Assembly: GCF_036588685.1 (NCBI RefSeq)
Contig: NC_086376.1
Span: 27,813,930 to 27,877,929, forward strand
Source: Mytilus trossulus
Lineage: Eukaryota; Mollusca; Bivalvia; Mytilida; Mytilidae
Direction of reading: 5' to 3'
DNA length: 64,000 nt
This document shows, one piece after another, positions 10,621 through 22,100 of the stretch. The notes beneath the pieces are model-generated. The model saw nothing but the letters and a program-made list of their open reading frames with translations, was not told the DNA's origin and searched no databases. Position 1 is the first letter of the stretch. The number at the start of each line of letters is the position of its first letter. The position numbers and the translations under genes were made by a program.

Positions 10621-12120
10621 AATACATGTACACTAAATGTATGTTCATAATGAAATTAATAGAAAACAAAAAATGGGAATTTTGGAAATAATAAAGGAGG
10701 AGGGTTAAAAAAAAAAACATTTTCCTGTCCCCAAGTACCTATGACTTTTGATACTTTTCCTGAAATTCTCAAGTCATTTTAAAAATCTTTTACAGAATTC
10801 TTCCTACAACACTTTACATCCTTTCAAATACGCTCTGAATGCCCGCGATTTCGCGGGTGTGTTCTAGTGATAATAAAAGTTAAAGACATTTATTTTATAT
10901 ACAATATATACAATAATAACATACAATTTCTTGAATTTTTTTTTACAATGACAGTTTCTACATATCCAGTAAGTGTTTTTTGGAGCATGTTTAAGTCCGA
11001 CAATTTTTTTATGAAACAACTCCAAGCAATACTGATTAATATTCGTATCGTTTTGCATTGGAAACGAAATTACGTCCTCCATGGACGAGATTGAGGATGG
11101 ATACATCATCGTAACAACAAACCATCATAAATATATGAATCGCCTTGGGCACTACTTATCTGAAGTAGTATATCTTTAAGAACATCCAAACCATTAATAC
11201 GACCGTAAAACTATTTAAACACCATTTGTTGAATAATGATATTTATTATTTATCATTATAACAAGAATTATTTAGTACATATGAAAGAATTAAGCAACAA
11301 ACCTATAGAAGATTTAAGTTAAATAAATTTAGCGTACATTGCTGTTTTTCATGTAACAATGACGCAATGTAACTGTAGCCTCAATAATTATTGTTACATT
11401 CGTAATTAATCAGTTCCTAACCCAACTTTGCATTCCGGCAATTAGTCTCCAATGTAACAATAATATTTTTATTATTGTTACATTTCCATGTAACCGTAGC
11501 CAGTGCCTTTTTAAAATGTCCAGTTTCATTTAAAAAAAATTGCTGAAAATGTTTTAAAGAAATAAAGTTATCCCTTTAAATGTTTTAAACAAATATAATT
11601 GTTTTAGTTTATGAATAGATTCATAGTTTATAAATACCATAAACGTTAATAAGTTTTTCCCGTGTGAAACATGTGCTCCAAGACGGAGGAATATATTAAG
11701 AAAAGACGACATTTACTAACACTGTATACTCACTTCACTTCCCGGTCTATTATTTCCCCACAGAAAAAAAATATACAGCTAGGCCATGTGGAGAAGAATT
11801 TAAATATTTGAAAATTAAAACCATTTGAAATATTCTGACAAATACATACTAGCGTAAGTATATAAAACTGTCAAATCTTTGAAATCATAAGAAAGTAAAT
11901 TTAGTAAAAAGTCCTAAAAAGGCAATAAAAAAGAAAATAATCCCAGACAGTTGTTTCATGCGCCCGCTCTAACCTCTGTCAAAACAAGTGTATGTGATCC
12001 AAAGTCGCAGGAAGGTTTCACAGGAAAAAAATAAAGCATTTCAAGATGTCATAATTATTTTGTCTGCTTGTATATATATTTCAATAATTTGTAGCCTAAC
12101 AGAACATTAGAAATAGCTCA

Positions 12121-12496
12121 ATAGACCACTTTCGAGTTCATCCGTCACCGGCAAAAACTCGTTAATTATGCACGCCTTTATGACGTTATTTACCAGATAG
12201 AGGGGGTCGCCTCTATCCCTGCACTATTTACATTCATCAAGCGTCTTAGTGATCGTCATTGTGCAGGATAAACTAGAAATAATGGTTGCTCTGTAGGCAC
12301 TTACTGGCAATTCCCTAATGACATCAGTGTTGATTATCATTTTTGAGATTTCAATTTGCCGAAAAATTCGTACAATATAGAACTTTAGTTTTCCAACCAC
12401 TCCCTCAGCATTGGAATGCACAAATGACGTTCACCATTCACTAAAACCAGAATTTTTGACAGAAATGCATCGAACTCGAAAGTTGTCTATTTATTT
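12121..12496. mobile_element. MITE-like element with ACTTTCGAGTTC ends
   Basis: The left end ATAGACCACTTTCGAGTTC and the right end, in reverse complement ATAGACAACTTTCGAGTTC, form an inverted repeat of about 19 bp. The interior (376 bp in total) has no supported gene. A 65-residue minus-strand frame inside it is not conserved with anything I recognise. Confidence 0.65.
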
Positions 12497-12612
12497 GAAT
12501 CCGGGTCCGTCCGCCCTGATTCTGGTTCGCCCTAGTTTCTGTTCACCCTAATACCTGTTTGCCCTGAGTCCGTACGCCCTGATTTTATTTTTTAGTTAAG
12601 TGTTGCGTTGTG

Positions 12613-13250
12613 TGTATATAATTGAATTTGTTGAAGTCGGTCTACAATTTAGTCGAATATTTACGATGTATTATGTTAACTTGTCTAAAGCTAGCTGCTA
12701 TACTAGGTTATAAGTTTCAGTGCATTTCAGGACTACAAGACATTGTGACTTCAAGGTATTTGAGGACTAAGTTTGTATCTGTATGTAATTACATTACTAG
12801 GAAATATAAGTTTCTGTGAATTTATTATTACATTGTATTTTTAAATGTTAAACAACTGAAGACTAACTTATAATGTAATTGAATATGTTGAAGTTTACAT
12901 TCACTGAATATTTATTTATGATGTACTGTATTCTGTGGTACTGCTATTAGGAAATAAGTTTCTCGGAATTTCAGCACTACATTGTATTTTTAAATGTTAA
13001 AAACAACTGAAGACTAAATTATAATGTAACTGAATATGTTGAAGTTTACATTCACTGAATATTTATTTATGATGTATTCTGTGGTACTGCTATTAGGAAA
13101 TAACTTTCTCAGAATTTCAGCACTACATTGTATTTTTAAATGTAAAACAACTGAAGACTAAGTTGCTGTCTTGCTGCTAGGAGGATAAGTTTCTGTGAAT
13201 TTAAAGACTACAGTATTTGACATAAAACAACTAAAGACTAACATGACTAA
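12613..13250. repeat. Tandem repeat, ~148-bp unit
   Basis: The phrase CATTGTATTTTTAAATGT recurs at 12831, 12980 and 13126, spacings of 149 and 146 bp. Flanking phrases such as CTGCTATTAGGAAATAA and AACAACTGAAGACTAA recur with the same period. Three full and partial copies are present. Confidence 0.85.
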
Positions 13251-13555
13251 GTTATTTATATATTTAACTTTATTAATACATTTTAACAGAGACATATAAT
13301 ACATGTATTATACAGTACATTCCGTGACATGGTGTCTCTGATTTTAACAATTTAAAAATATTCAGTAACAGTTATAACAAGATCAATTCTGAAATGTACT
13401 TCGCACACATTTATTTCCTAAACGAATATTTAAAAAAAGCACTAAATAAAATAGAATTACTATTAGTGAAACAAATACCAACAACACAGTCACACTGCAG
13501 TGCTGTACATTCAATTATTGATCACTTGTCATCAGTGTTTTTACCTATCCTTTTT

Positions 13556-14884
13556 AGCTCACCTGGCCCATCACTTGGCGTCCGTCGTCTGTCGTCGTAA
13601 ACTATTTCAAGAATCTTCTCCTCTGAAACTACTGGGCCAAATACTTCCAAACTTTAACTGAATGTTCCTTAGGGTATCTAGTTTATAAATTGTATCCGAA
13701 GTTTTGATCTATCAACAAACATGGTCGCCATTGCTAAAAATAGAACATAGGGGTCAAATGCAGTTTTTGGCTTATAACTCAAAAACCAAAGCATTTAGAG
13801 CAAATCTGACATGTGTAATATTGTTTATCAGGTCAAGATCTATCTGCCCTGAAATTTTCAGATGAATCAGACAACCCGTTGTTGGGTTGCTGCCCCTGAA
13901 TTGGTAATTTTAAGGAAATTTTACTGTTTTTGGTTATTATCTTGAATATTATTATAGATAGAGATAAACTGTAAACAGCAATAATGTTCAGCAAAGTCAG
14001 ATTTACAAATAAGTCGACATGACCAATATGGTCAGTTGACCCCTTTAGGAGTTATTGCCCTTTATAGTCAATTTTTAACCATTTTTCGTAAATCTTAGTA
14101 ATCTTTTACAAAAATCTTCTCCTCTGAAACTACTGGGCCAAATACTTCCAAACTTTAACTGAATGTTCATTAGGATATCTTGTTTATAAATTGTATCCGA
14201 AGTTTTGATCTGTCAACAAACATGGTCGCCATTGCTAAAAATAGAACATAGGGGTCAAATGCAGTTTTTAGCTTATAACTCAAAAACCAAAGCATTTAGA
14301 GCAAATCTGACCTTGGATAATATTGTTTAACAGGTCAAGATCTATCTGCCCTGAAATTTTCAGATGAATCAGACATTCTGTTGTTGGGTTGCTGCCCCTG
14401 AATTGATAATTTTAAGGAAATTTTGCTGTATTTGGTTATTATCTTGAATATTATTATAGATAAAGATAAACTGTAAACAGCAATAATGTTCAGCAAAGTA
14501 AGATCTACAAATAAGTCAATTTGACCAAAATTGTCAATTGACCCCTTAAGGAGTTATTGCCCTTTAAAGACTTTTTTTCACAATTTGTTCATCATGTTGA
14601 CTTACTTTAAAAAATCTTCTCCTTTGAAACTGCTGTATCAATTTCAGCCAAACTTAGGCTAAATGAGTTTCAGAGTATCTAGTATAAATTTTATATTTTA
14701 TTTCCTTGTATGTAGCTCCTATGGCTAAAATAGAACATAGGAGAAAATGATTTTTTTTTTGCTTTTGAAGAAAATAGGACGATCCAAAGAACATTTAAAT
14801 AAATTGAAAAGCAAAAATAATCATTGATGAGAGATTTAACCAAAAGAATTAAGGTGAGCGATTCAGGCTCTTGAGAGCCTCTTG
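13556..14884 (+). mobile_element. Helitron-like non-autonomous repeat, 'AGCTCACCTGG' family, copy 1
   Basis: It begins AGCTCACCTGGCCC and ends with AAGGTGAGCGATTC followed by the hairpin AGGCTCTTGAGAGCCT and CTTG. Two direct copies of a ~500-bp internal unit (starts near 13611 and 14113) carry the phrases CTTCTCCTCTGAAACTACTG and TCAAGATCTATCTGCCCTGA. This copy lacks the second half of the 5' hairpin kept in copy 2. It is nested in the element with GTTCGCCCT ends. No coding capacity. Confidence 0.65.
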
Positions 14885-15317
14885 TTTATTTTAATATATC
14901 AAACTGAATTTTACCCATCCAAGCTGACTATTTTATTTGAGAAAAATGGTATTCTCATTATTAATCCATCCAAAACAATTTATATAACAATCAGGGATAT
15001 CAAAGGTTTCAAATGACACCTAATCAGCTATCAAAATTCAATCAACAGTAATTAAAAGTAATTATAAAATAAAGTGTAACAATGCAGCCAAGAATTTTAT
15101 TTGATTAATGAAAAATTGGCATATATTCTGTATTTAACTTTAAATAAATACATAAATTTTAATATATATATATTTCGTTCATTGATGTAACATATACATA
15201 TCATAAATGAATGTAGGGCGAACGAACCCAGGGCGAACAAACTCAGTGCGAAAGAACCTAGGGCAAACATGTAATCAGGGCGAACGATCCCGATACCAAT
15301 TAATTTAATGTCAAAGA

Positions 15318-16585
15318 AATTTCCAGGGGCAGATCCAGCTTCTTTTAAAAAGCAGTGTTTGCGCGTACCCGCATGCGGGTCTGAATAATCAATTTGCCAT
15401 TCGTACGCTTACCCACATCCGGTTTTATAATAAAGTGTCATTGGATCAGGAATATAACTATACATGTAAATAACGTGAAATATAAATAGAAATTATTGAT
15501 AATATGGGAATTTTGTGAAGAACCAGCGAAGAGTATGAAAAATCGTATTTTCAAATTGTATTTATTAGACAATAATACATAATAAACATTGCAAATTAAA
15601 TGCATACTGATGTCAAATGAAATTCTACAGTCCATGTATAAAAGGAAAAACATCATTAAAATAAATATTATTATAAAACCTAAATACAAATTAAAAGAAT
15701 AAAATTTTTACTAAATTAAAAAAAACCCACCATAATATGATATTTAAAAATAATCTTTCAGTAAAATGTATAACAGAGGCTGAAATTTAAGTTTCAAGTC
15801 TAAAGTTGAAAGGATATTCCATAAATTTGGAAAGTACTGAAAATAGACATTATCCTTTAAATCATGAACAGTTTACAATAGAAAACAAGATGTATTTGAT
15901 ATAAAAAAAATGACTAATAAATCAAAAGAGGCAAGTTCGATTTAAAACTTCAATTTAAAACAAATACCTTAATATTAGGGTTTTTTTCCTGTCAAATTTG
16001 TTTTGAATTTTTTGCCTCCGTAAATACAGGAAAAATTTATTATGTTAAATCTTAATTCCAATTTAATTTTTGTGTTTCCATTTCTACTTTTCTTTGCAGC
16101 TGCAATTGACTGAGTTTTTTTATACAATTTATAAAATTAATCGACTCATAGTTTGGAACAATTTGTTCCAATTTATGATAACTTTGAGTGAATGGCTTCT
16201 TCAAGTGTATACATCACTCTCTTCCGTTTTTTATATATATATTATATATTTTTTACTTCAGAAAAACTGTTCACCTATATATAAATATTTATAAAACTTA
16301 TGAGTAGATTTCATCAATTAATTCAATAAATGCGACAAAAAATTCCCTATATATATTTCAAGTTTCATTCCCCATCCCATGCCATTTTATTGTAAAACTG
16401 GATGTGGGGATGCACCTACCAACAGCAATTTGACTATTCATACCCGCATGCAGGTACGCACAGACACTGCCTTTTTCAAAGGAGGGGGTTCCAAACCGAT
16501 ATAAAAAAGGGGGTTCCAACTTTATGACCCCATTGAAATGCATTGATGATCAGTTTCCAACGCCTAGACTCCCCTGGATCCGCCA
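15318..16585. mobile_element. Non-autonomous DNA element with CCAGTGGCGGATCCAG ends
   Basis: The left end (15318-15440: CCAGGGGCAGATCCAG, then CGTACCCGCATGCGGGT and CCCACATCCGG) is matched in reverse complement at 16370-16585 (CCAGTGGCGGATCCAG, CGTACCTGCATGCGGGT, CCCCACATCC). The terminal motif is of a kind often seen in hAT-like elements, but I could not find a clear 8-bp target duplication. The ~930-bp interior is AT-rich and has no transposase. Confidence 0.55.
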
Positions 16586-16984
16586 CTGGATTCCTTGTAA
16601 AATCCTATTCACTCTATTGAGTAACAATCAGGACTATACTTCGTCAACATTATCTCCCTATTACACTGCCTAATTTTTATAATTGCAAAAATGGAAGCCA
16701 TATAATACTTTTGGCATAGGACTGACAAAATTTTGTGTTTTTCAACAGAATTAATATTGAGGACCTGCAGATTTTCTTCAAGGACCACCAGGGAAAAAAA
16801 GAATTTGTGAACTCTGTTCACTTTCTGTTATGATTTCTGCAACCCCACAGTATCCATGTCTATTGTGTATTTAAGTGTTGTTTTTGGTCTTTTATTGTAA
16901 TAAAGGCAGCACTTGAAGTGGTATAACATGTCAACACATTAAAAGATGTGTTTCCTTGCCCTTTCCAAAGTGTTGTTGTCTTTT
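16586..16984. other. Short intergenic segment, nothing recognised
   Basis: No gene or known repeat was seen. One 70-residue minus-strand frame has no recognisable features. Confidence 0.4.
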
Positions 16985-17807
16985 TAGCTCACCTGGCCTA
17001 AAAGGCCAAGTGAGCTTTTCCCATCACTTGGCATCCGGCGTCCGTCGTCGTCCTGCGTCCGGCGTCGTCCTGCGTCCGTCGTCGTCCTGCGTTCGTCGTC
17101 GTTAACTTTTACAAAAATCTTCTCCTCTGAAACTACCGGGCAAAATTATTCCAAACTTTGGCACAATCATCATTGATGTATCTTGTTTAAAGTTTGTGTT
17201 TTATTACCCGGCAACCATCCAAGATGGCCACCATGGCTAAAAATAGAACATAGGGGTAAAATGCAGTTTTTGGCTTATAACTCAAGAACCAAAGCATTTA
17301 GAGCAAATCTGACAAAGGGTAAAATTGTTTATCTGGTCAAGATTTATCTACCCTGAAATTTTAAGATGAATGGGACAACTCGTTGTTAGGGTGCTGCGCC
17401 TAAATTGGTAATTTTAAGGAAATTTTGCTGTTTTGGGTTATTATCTTGAATATTATTATAGATAGAGATAAACTGTAAACAGCAATAATGTACAGCAATT
17501 TAAGACTCAAAAATAAGTCGAAATGACCAAAATGGTCAATTGACCCCCTAAGAAGTTATTGTCCTTTATAATCAATTTTTAACAATTTTCATAAAATTTG
17601 TAAATTTTTACTAACATTTTCCACTGAAACTACACGGACAAGTTCATTATAGATAGAGATAATTGTAAGCTGCAAGAATGTTCAGTAAAGTAAGATGTAC
17701 AAACACATCACAATCACATAAATACAATTTTGTCATGAACTGTCTGCTTCCTTTGTTTAATTCACATATACCAAGGTGAGCGACACAGGCTCTTTAGAGC
17801 CTCTAGT
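16985..17807 (+). mobile_element. Helitron-like non-autonomous repeat, 'AGCTCACCTGG' family, copy 2
   Basis: The 5' end folds into a stem: AGCTCACCTGGCCT, loop, AGGCCAAGTGAGCT. The 3' end has AGGTGAGC (17774-17781), the inverse of the 5' GCTCACCT, followed by the hairpin AGGCTCTTTAGAGCCT (17787-17802) and CTAG. A sub-terminal inverted repeat lying just inside a 3' hairpin is the layout known for Helentron-type non-autonomous elements. A run of CGTCGTCCTGCGTCC repeats follows the 5' hairpin. No coding capacity. Confidence 0.65.
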
Positions 17808-17943
17808 TATGGTTTTGACTAAAGTGCATGTAGATCTTATCGTAGTTAAAATGCAGACCAAAGATTTAAGAAATTAGCTGAGTAGATAGATAAAATGAAG
17901 ACAGATAGCTGAAAAGTATTGGTGACATACATATAGATATACT

Positions 17944-18190
17944 AAAATGTGGTATGAGTGCGGCTGTGCAAATGAGACAACTCTCCATCCAAGTCACAGT
18001 TTATAAATAGTAAACCATTATATACATTTCAAAGTACGGTCTTCAACACAGAGCCTTGGCTCACACCAAACAGAAAGCTATAAAGGGCCCAACAGTTTTA
18101 TGTTTATAAGAAACCAGAAACACTAATAAAGCAACATCTGGACCCCAGATTCCTGACTTAGGACAGGTGCAAACAAATGCAAAGGGTTTA
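17944..18190 (+). repeat. SINE-like repeat, long copy
   Basis: ATGTGGTATGAGTG, GAGACAACTCTCCATCCAAG, AAGTACGGTCTTCAACACAG and GGCTCACACCAAACAG follow in the family order. An extra GGCTGTGCAAA lies near the head. It lies upstream of the TRMT10C gene. Confidence 0.75.
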
Positions 18191-18865
18191 AGGTTTAAAT
18201 AGTAACCAACTTTACCCTTACCTGAAACAATAGTGTGAAATCACAACATAGTAAGACAAAATATCAATTGAATGGGTTAGACCTAATCATGTTAATCAAA
18301 AGACATATTAATAAAAGCTAGTGAACATACACTGAATGAATGAATTTGATCTATGACACAATGTGAATACAAAATCAATAAAAAAAAGTATAGATGAGAT
18401 GTTAAAATATCAGAAAGACAACAATAACGTTGAACAAAATACTGTCAAAAAGAATAACGTAAATAGATAAATAAAAATAATTTTGTTGTAAGGTTAGCCA
18501 GATTTCACTTTTCACCACAAGTCCTACGACATTGGCTTGTAAATTTGCTTTTGGGTTTGTAAATTTTTTCTGTAAAAGCCATCAAAATCCTACTCAAATT
18601 TTTCAAAAATTCAGCTTCTGGCTTGTGGATCTAAAATTTAAGGGTGAAGGCAGAAAGTGTCACTATACATGTACAAACATCAATGATCATGGAGTACGGA
18701 AGTATTCTTACAAAATAAATAATTTTGTTGTTCATATTAGGAGAACAGAAGTGAAAATTTATATTTGTTCAGGAAGGACAGAATATTTATACATGTTATA
18801 CTAGTAATTAAAACATCATTTTAAAGAAAATGCTATCATGTTAGTTGTTTTATTTTTTATTTTAG
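18191..18865. other. Upstream region of TRMT10C
   Basis: No promoter element could be placed. A pyrimidine-rich tract ending TTTTATTTTAG at 18865 looks like a splice acceptor, so an upstream non-coding first exon is likely. The 90-residue frame at 18532-18804 has no recognisable domain. Confidence 0.4.
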
Positions 18866-18876
18866 AAGAAGTTGAG

Positions 18877-19191
18877 ATGAATTGCATAAGAAGACGTCTG
18901 TTTCAGATGGCAAGATTGTCAAGAGGGAGATTGCAGAATTTTAGAAAGCAGACATTGCTCCACAGTGAAGGAGGGAATACAATGATGTCAACTTCTTACT
19001 TCTATGACAGTGAACATGCTCCCTTAATTGAGAAAGATTATACACTAGACTCAGCAGATAAGCCTCTTTTAGAAGGACTATTTACTCCAGAGACAGCAGC
19101 TGAATATTTAAGTAACCTAGGCGAAGAAGAGCAGAAAAAACTGCAAGCTTATAAACTGGAATATGAAGTTACAAGTAGTATTTCAACACAG
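18877..19191 (+). CDS. TRMT10C: TRMT10C coding exon 1
   Basis: Codons 1-105, ending CAG before the donor GTAATAG (phase 0). It encodes the basic import-signal-like start and the FTPETAAEYLSNLGEEEQKK segment. The exon probably begins at 18866, after TTTTAG. Confidence 0.85.
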
Positions 19192-22100
19192 GTAATAGTT
19201 TGTCCTTGTATATATAATATAGTTAAAAGTTACATTTATTTTATTCTTTGTAAATGTTTCTAAAAGATGCAATTAATACTCCTTGATAAGTTTTTGCTTT
19301 CTTTGAATGTATTTTAAGTTTTGAAAGTGAATGTCATCCTTTTATGTTTTCCCGTATATCAAATCTTGAGTTTTACCACTGTTTGCTTTGAGAAAAAAGG
19401 TAGGAGGTAAGAAAGCATGTAAAATATGGATTGTGAAATGTGCAAAAATTTCAAAACTGCAGTTTACCGTTATATTGGTTTACTTAACATGCTTAATACT
19501 TAGCATGCTAAGGGTTAAGTTTACACATATATGTCACTATTATCCCTTTTTATAGATTTAAAATGGTTTTATTGATTGTACCTAGGCTTTGGTTTATAAC
19601 AGGTTTCCCTTTTCCATTGGCTTCAAATTACAGTTTGGATAGGGTTTGGGCTATACAGGTTTTCATCATAACCAAGGCTAGGTTTTAGTTGGTACAGGTC
19701 TTAATGTTATTCAGCCCAATTTTAGGGTTTGCGCAATACGGGTTTCCATGTGACCCAGTTTTTGTTAAATACAGGTTTTCATGTTATCCAGGGTTAGGGC
19801 AATACTGGTTTCATTGTTAATGCCCAGTTTTTGGTAATTACAGGTTTTCATGTTATCCAGGGTTAGGGCAATACTGGTTTCATTGTTAATGCCCAGTTTT
19901 TGGTAATTACAGGTTTTCATGTTATCCAGGGTTAGGGCAATACTGGTTTCATTGTTAATGCCCAGTTTTTGGTAAATACAGGTTTAAATTACCAGGGTAT
20001 GTGCAAAACTAGTTTCCATGTTACCAAGATTTCATTAGATACAGATTTTCATGTTATCTAGGGTTTAGGCAATACTGGTTTCCATGTTACCAAGTGTTCA
20101 GTAAATACAGGTTTTCATGTTTTTCAGGGTTTGTGCAATACTGATTTCCATTTTACCCAGTTTTCAGTAAATTCAGGCTATCATTAATGATTTTATACAG
20201 GGGTTGGGTATTACTAGTTTCCATGTTACCCAGTGTTTGGTTAGTATGTAGGTATTTATGTTACCCAGTGTTCGGTCAATATAGGTTTCATGTTATCCAG
20301 GATCTCAGTTAATTCAGGTTTCAATGTTACATGTACCAAATGTTCAGTTAGAATTGGTTTTCATGCTGCTGGATGTTTGGTTGATACAGTTTTTCATGTT
20401 ATCTAAGGTTTGTTTTATACAGGTTTTGGCTTTCATGTTGATCAGTGTTTGGTTAATAAAGGTTTACAAATAACCCAGGATTTGGTTAATACAAGTTTAC
20501 ATATGACCTTTAGTTCATTTATACTGGTTTCCATGATCAATCAGTTAGCATTCCATAATCTGGATACATGTAGCATTGAAAGAAGCTCAGATTATACCCA
20601 TAAGAGGGTCAAGTGCTATGATTTTCATCAAAAACCCTGTTTTCCTAAGATCCATAGTCCCTTAAGAAACAAGTATTTATATCATGTATATGGACATTGG
20701 TTAGTTAGAATATATCTGTTTAATAATAGATATCTACATTACATGTATGTTTTATTATTAAATCGTTATTTTGATTGGTTAACAACAATCTATCGTCATT
20801 CTGAAATCAGTCTTCATTTCCAAATGAAATGTAACATTCGTTATGAAATGTATGACACAAGCTTCTACAATAAAGTGCTAAGAAGTAAATAAATAAAAAA
20901 AACACATAGAAATTGTGTTCCTAATCCTATAGATAAGTGTTGTCAAATTGTTCATTTTTGCCTGACAGGTTACTCCAATAATCGTTCGGCCGATTAACCA
21001 GTTAACCGGTAGTTAAAGTTGGTGTTTAAAAACCTTATCAATAGTATCCTACACATAGATATAAGATGTGGTATAAGTGTCAATTTGACAATGCAACCTT
21101 TCATTCAAGTCATAAATTTACGCTTTTAGAATTGAAGTTTGTCCTTTGGCATTATAAGGCTTGCCTGTGAGGATTCCTGGGGAAGTTTGACTTTTTAATA
21201 ATAAAATACACCCTATCAACATGTATGACATGTATAGCATTTGTACCAACTTCAAATTGAAAAATAAAAAAAAAACTTCTTGATCTCGTAGAATTGAATA
21301 TTTCTGAAACCAGTTATTCTTTCCTTTTCTCTTGTTGTCTCTGAAAATAATGTGGAGTGTTTCAATTTAAAATGATTAATTATAAAAAAGAAGATGTGGT
21401 ATGATTGCAAATGAGACAATTCTCCACAAGAGACCAAAATGACACAGAACCATAGATCACTGTATGACCTGTTTCTTTACTTTCAATGTTGTTTGCTTCT
21501 TTAAGCATGTTACTCGTACTATCACATATACATATTGATTTCAATCACATTGGTTTGCATTTCACAATTTCGTTTAAAGTAAGACTAAGCCTTGCACTAA
21601 GGAGGTTGCTCATTTAGATGTAGGTTTACACAATATTAGATCAAAAACAAAATAATGAAGTAATTAGTAAAATCTAATCGATGACTGATTTAAAGTTACT
21701 GTTAAAAATACATGTATTCTTCTCCTTCTTTTATTCTATACTAATTATGTTTCTTAAAGATCCTGCCCCGAGCTCTAATTGATTTTATGTTAACTTTTTA
21801 TGATTAACAATAGCAATCATTATACTGGACAATTGATCTGTCAAATTATTTACCACGATGACAATTTAAATTAAACATAACTATTACAAATTTATATCAA
21901 ATCTATCAAAATTGAAAAAAAGTCTGGTTAACCGGTTAGCTTTTTGTGAATTCAGTCGTTTGACCGGTATCCTGGTTAACAGTTGACAATACTACTCTAT
22001 ATATATAGAAATATAATTTAAGTATTGAATACTTCTTTAAGTATTTTTATAGGGTTGTAAAAGCTTTGACTGTGTCTACATTTTAAGAATGAAGAGCTTC

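Larger units (their letters stand above)
9622..11516. mobile_element. Long inverted-repeat element with ~180-bp arms
   Basis: About 180 bp at 9630-9806 recurs in reverse complement at 11345-11510 with roughly 90 percent identity by eye. The shared ends read AAGGCACTGGCTAC. TTAA lies at both borders, which is consistent with, but does not prove, a TTAA target site. Each arm holds a perfect 14-bp stem hairpin built on ATGTAACAATAATA. The interior has a SINE-like repeat (10361) and fragments resembling 'GGCGGATCCAG' repeat ends, with no transposase frame. Confidence 0.6.
12484..15298. mobile_element. Foldback-like element with tandem-repeat inverted ends (GTTCGCCCT units)
   Basis: The left end (12484-12588) has about five tandem units of ~16 bp, each built on GTTCGCCCTGAT. 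The right end (15213-15298) has five of the same units in reverse complement. This is the architecture of foldback elements, whose ends are made of short tandem repeats. The interior starts with a ~148-bp tandem repeat (12613-13250) and later contains a separate Helitron-like repeat (13556-14884). No transposase frame was found. Confidence 0.6.

Noticed and set aside
18532-18804. A 90-codon frame just upstream of TRMT10C as its first exon
   Set aside because: There is no recognisable similarity, no donor that would join it in frame to the TRMT10C start, and the TRMT10C protein is complete without it.
20410-20892. A 160-codon frame as a gene or extra TRMT10C exon
   Set aside because: It starts in the minisatellite, has no conserved features, and the TRMT10C frame joins perfectly without it.
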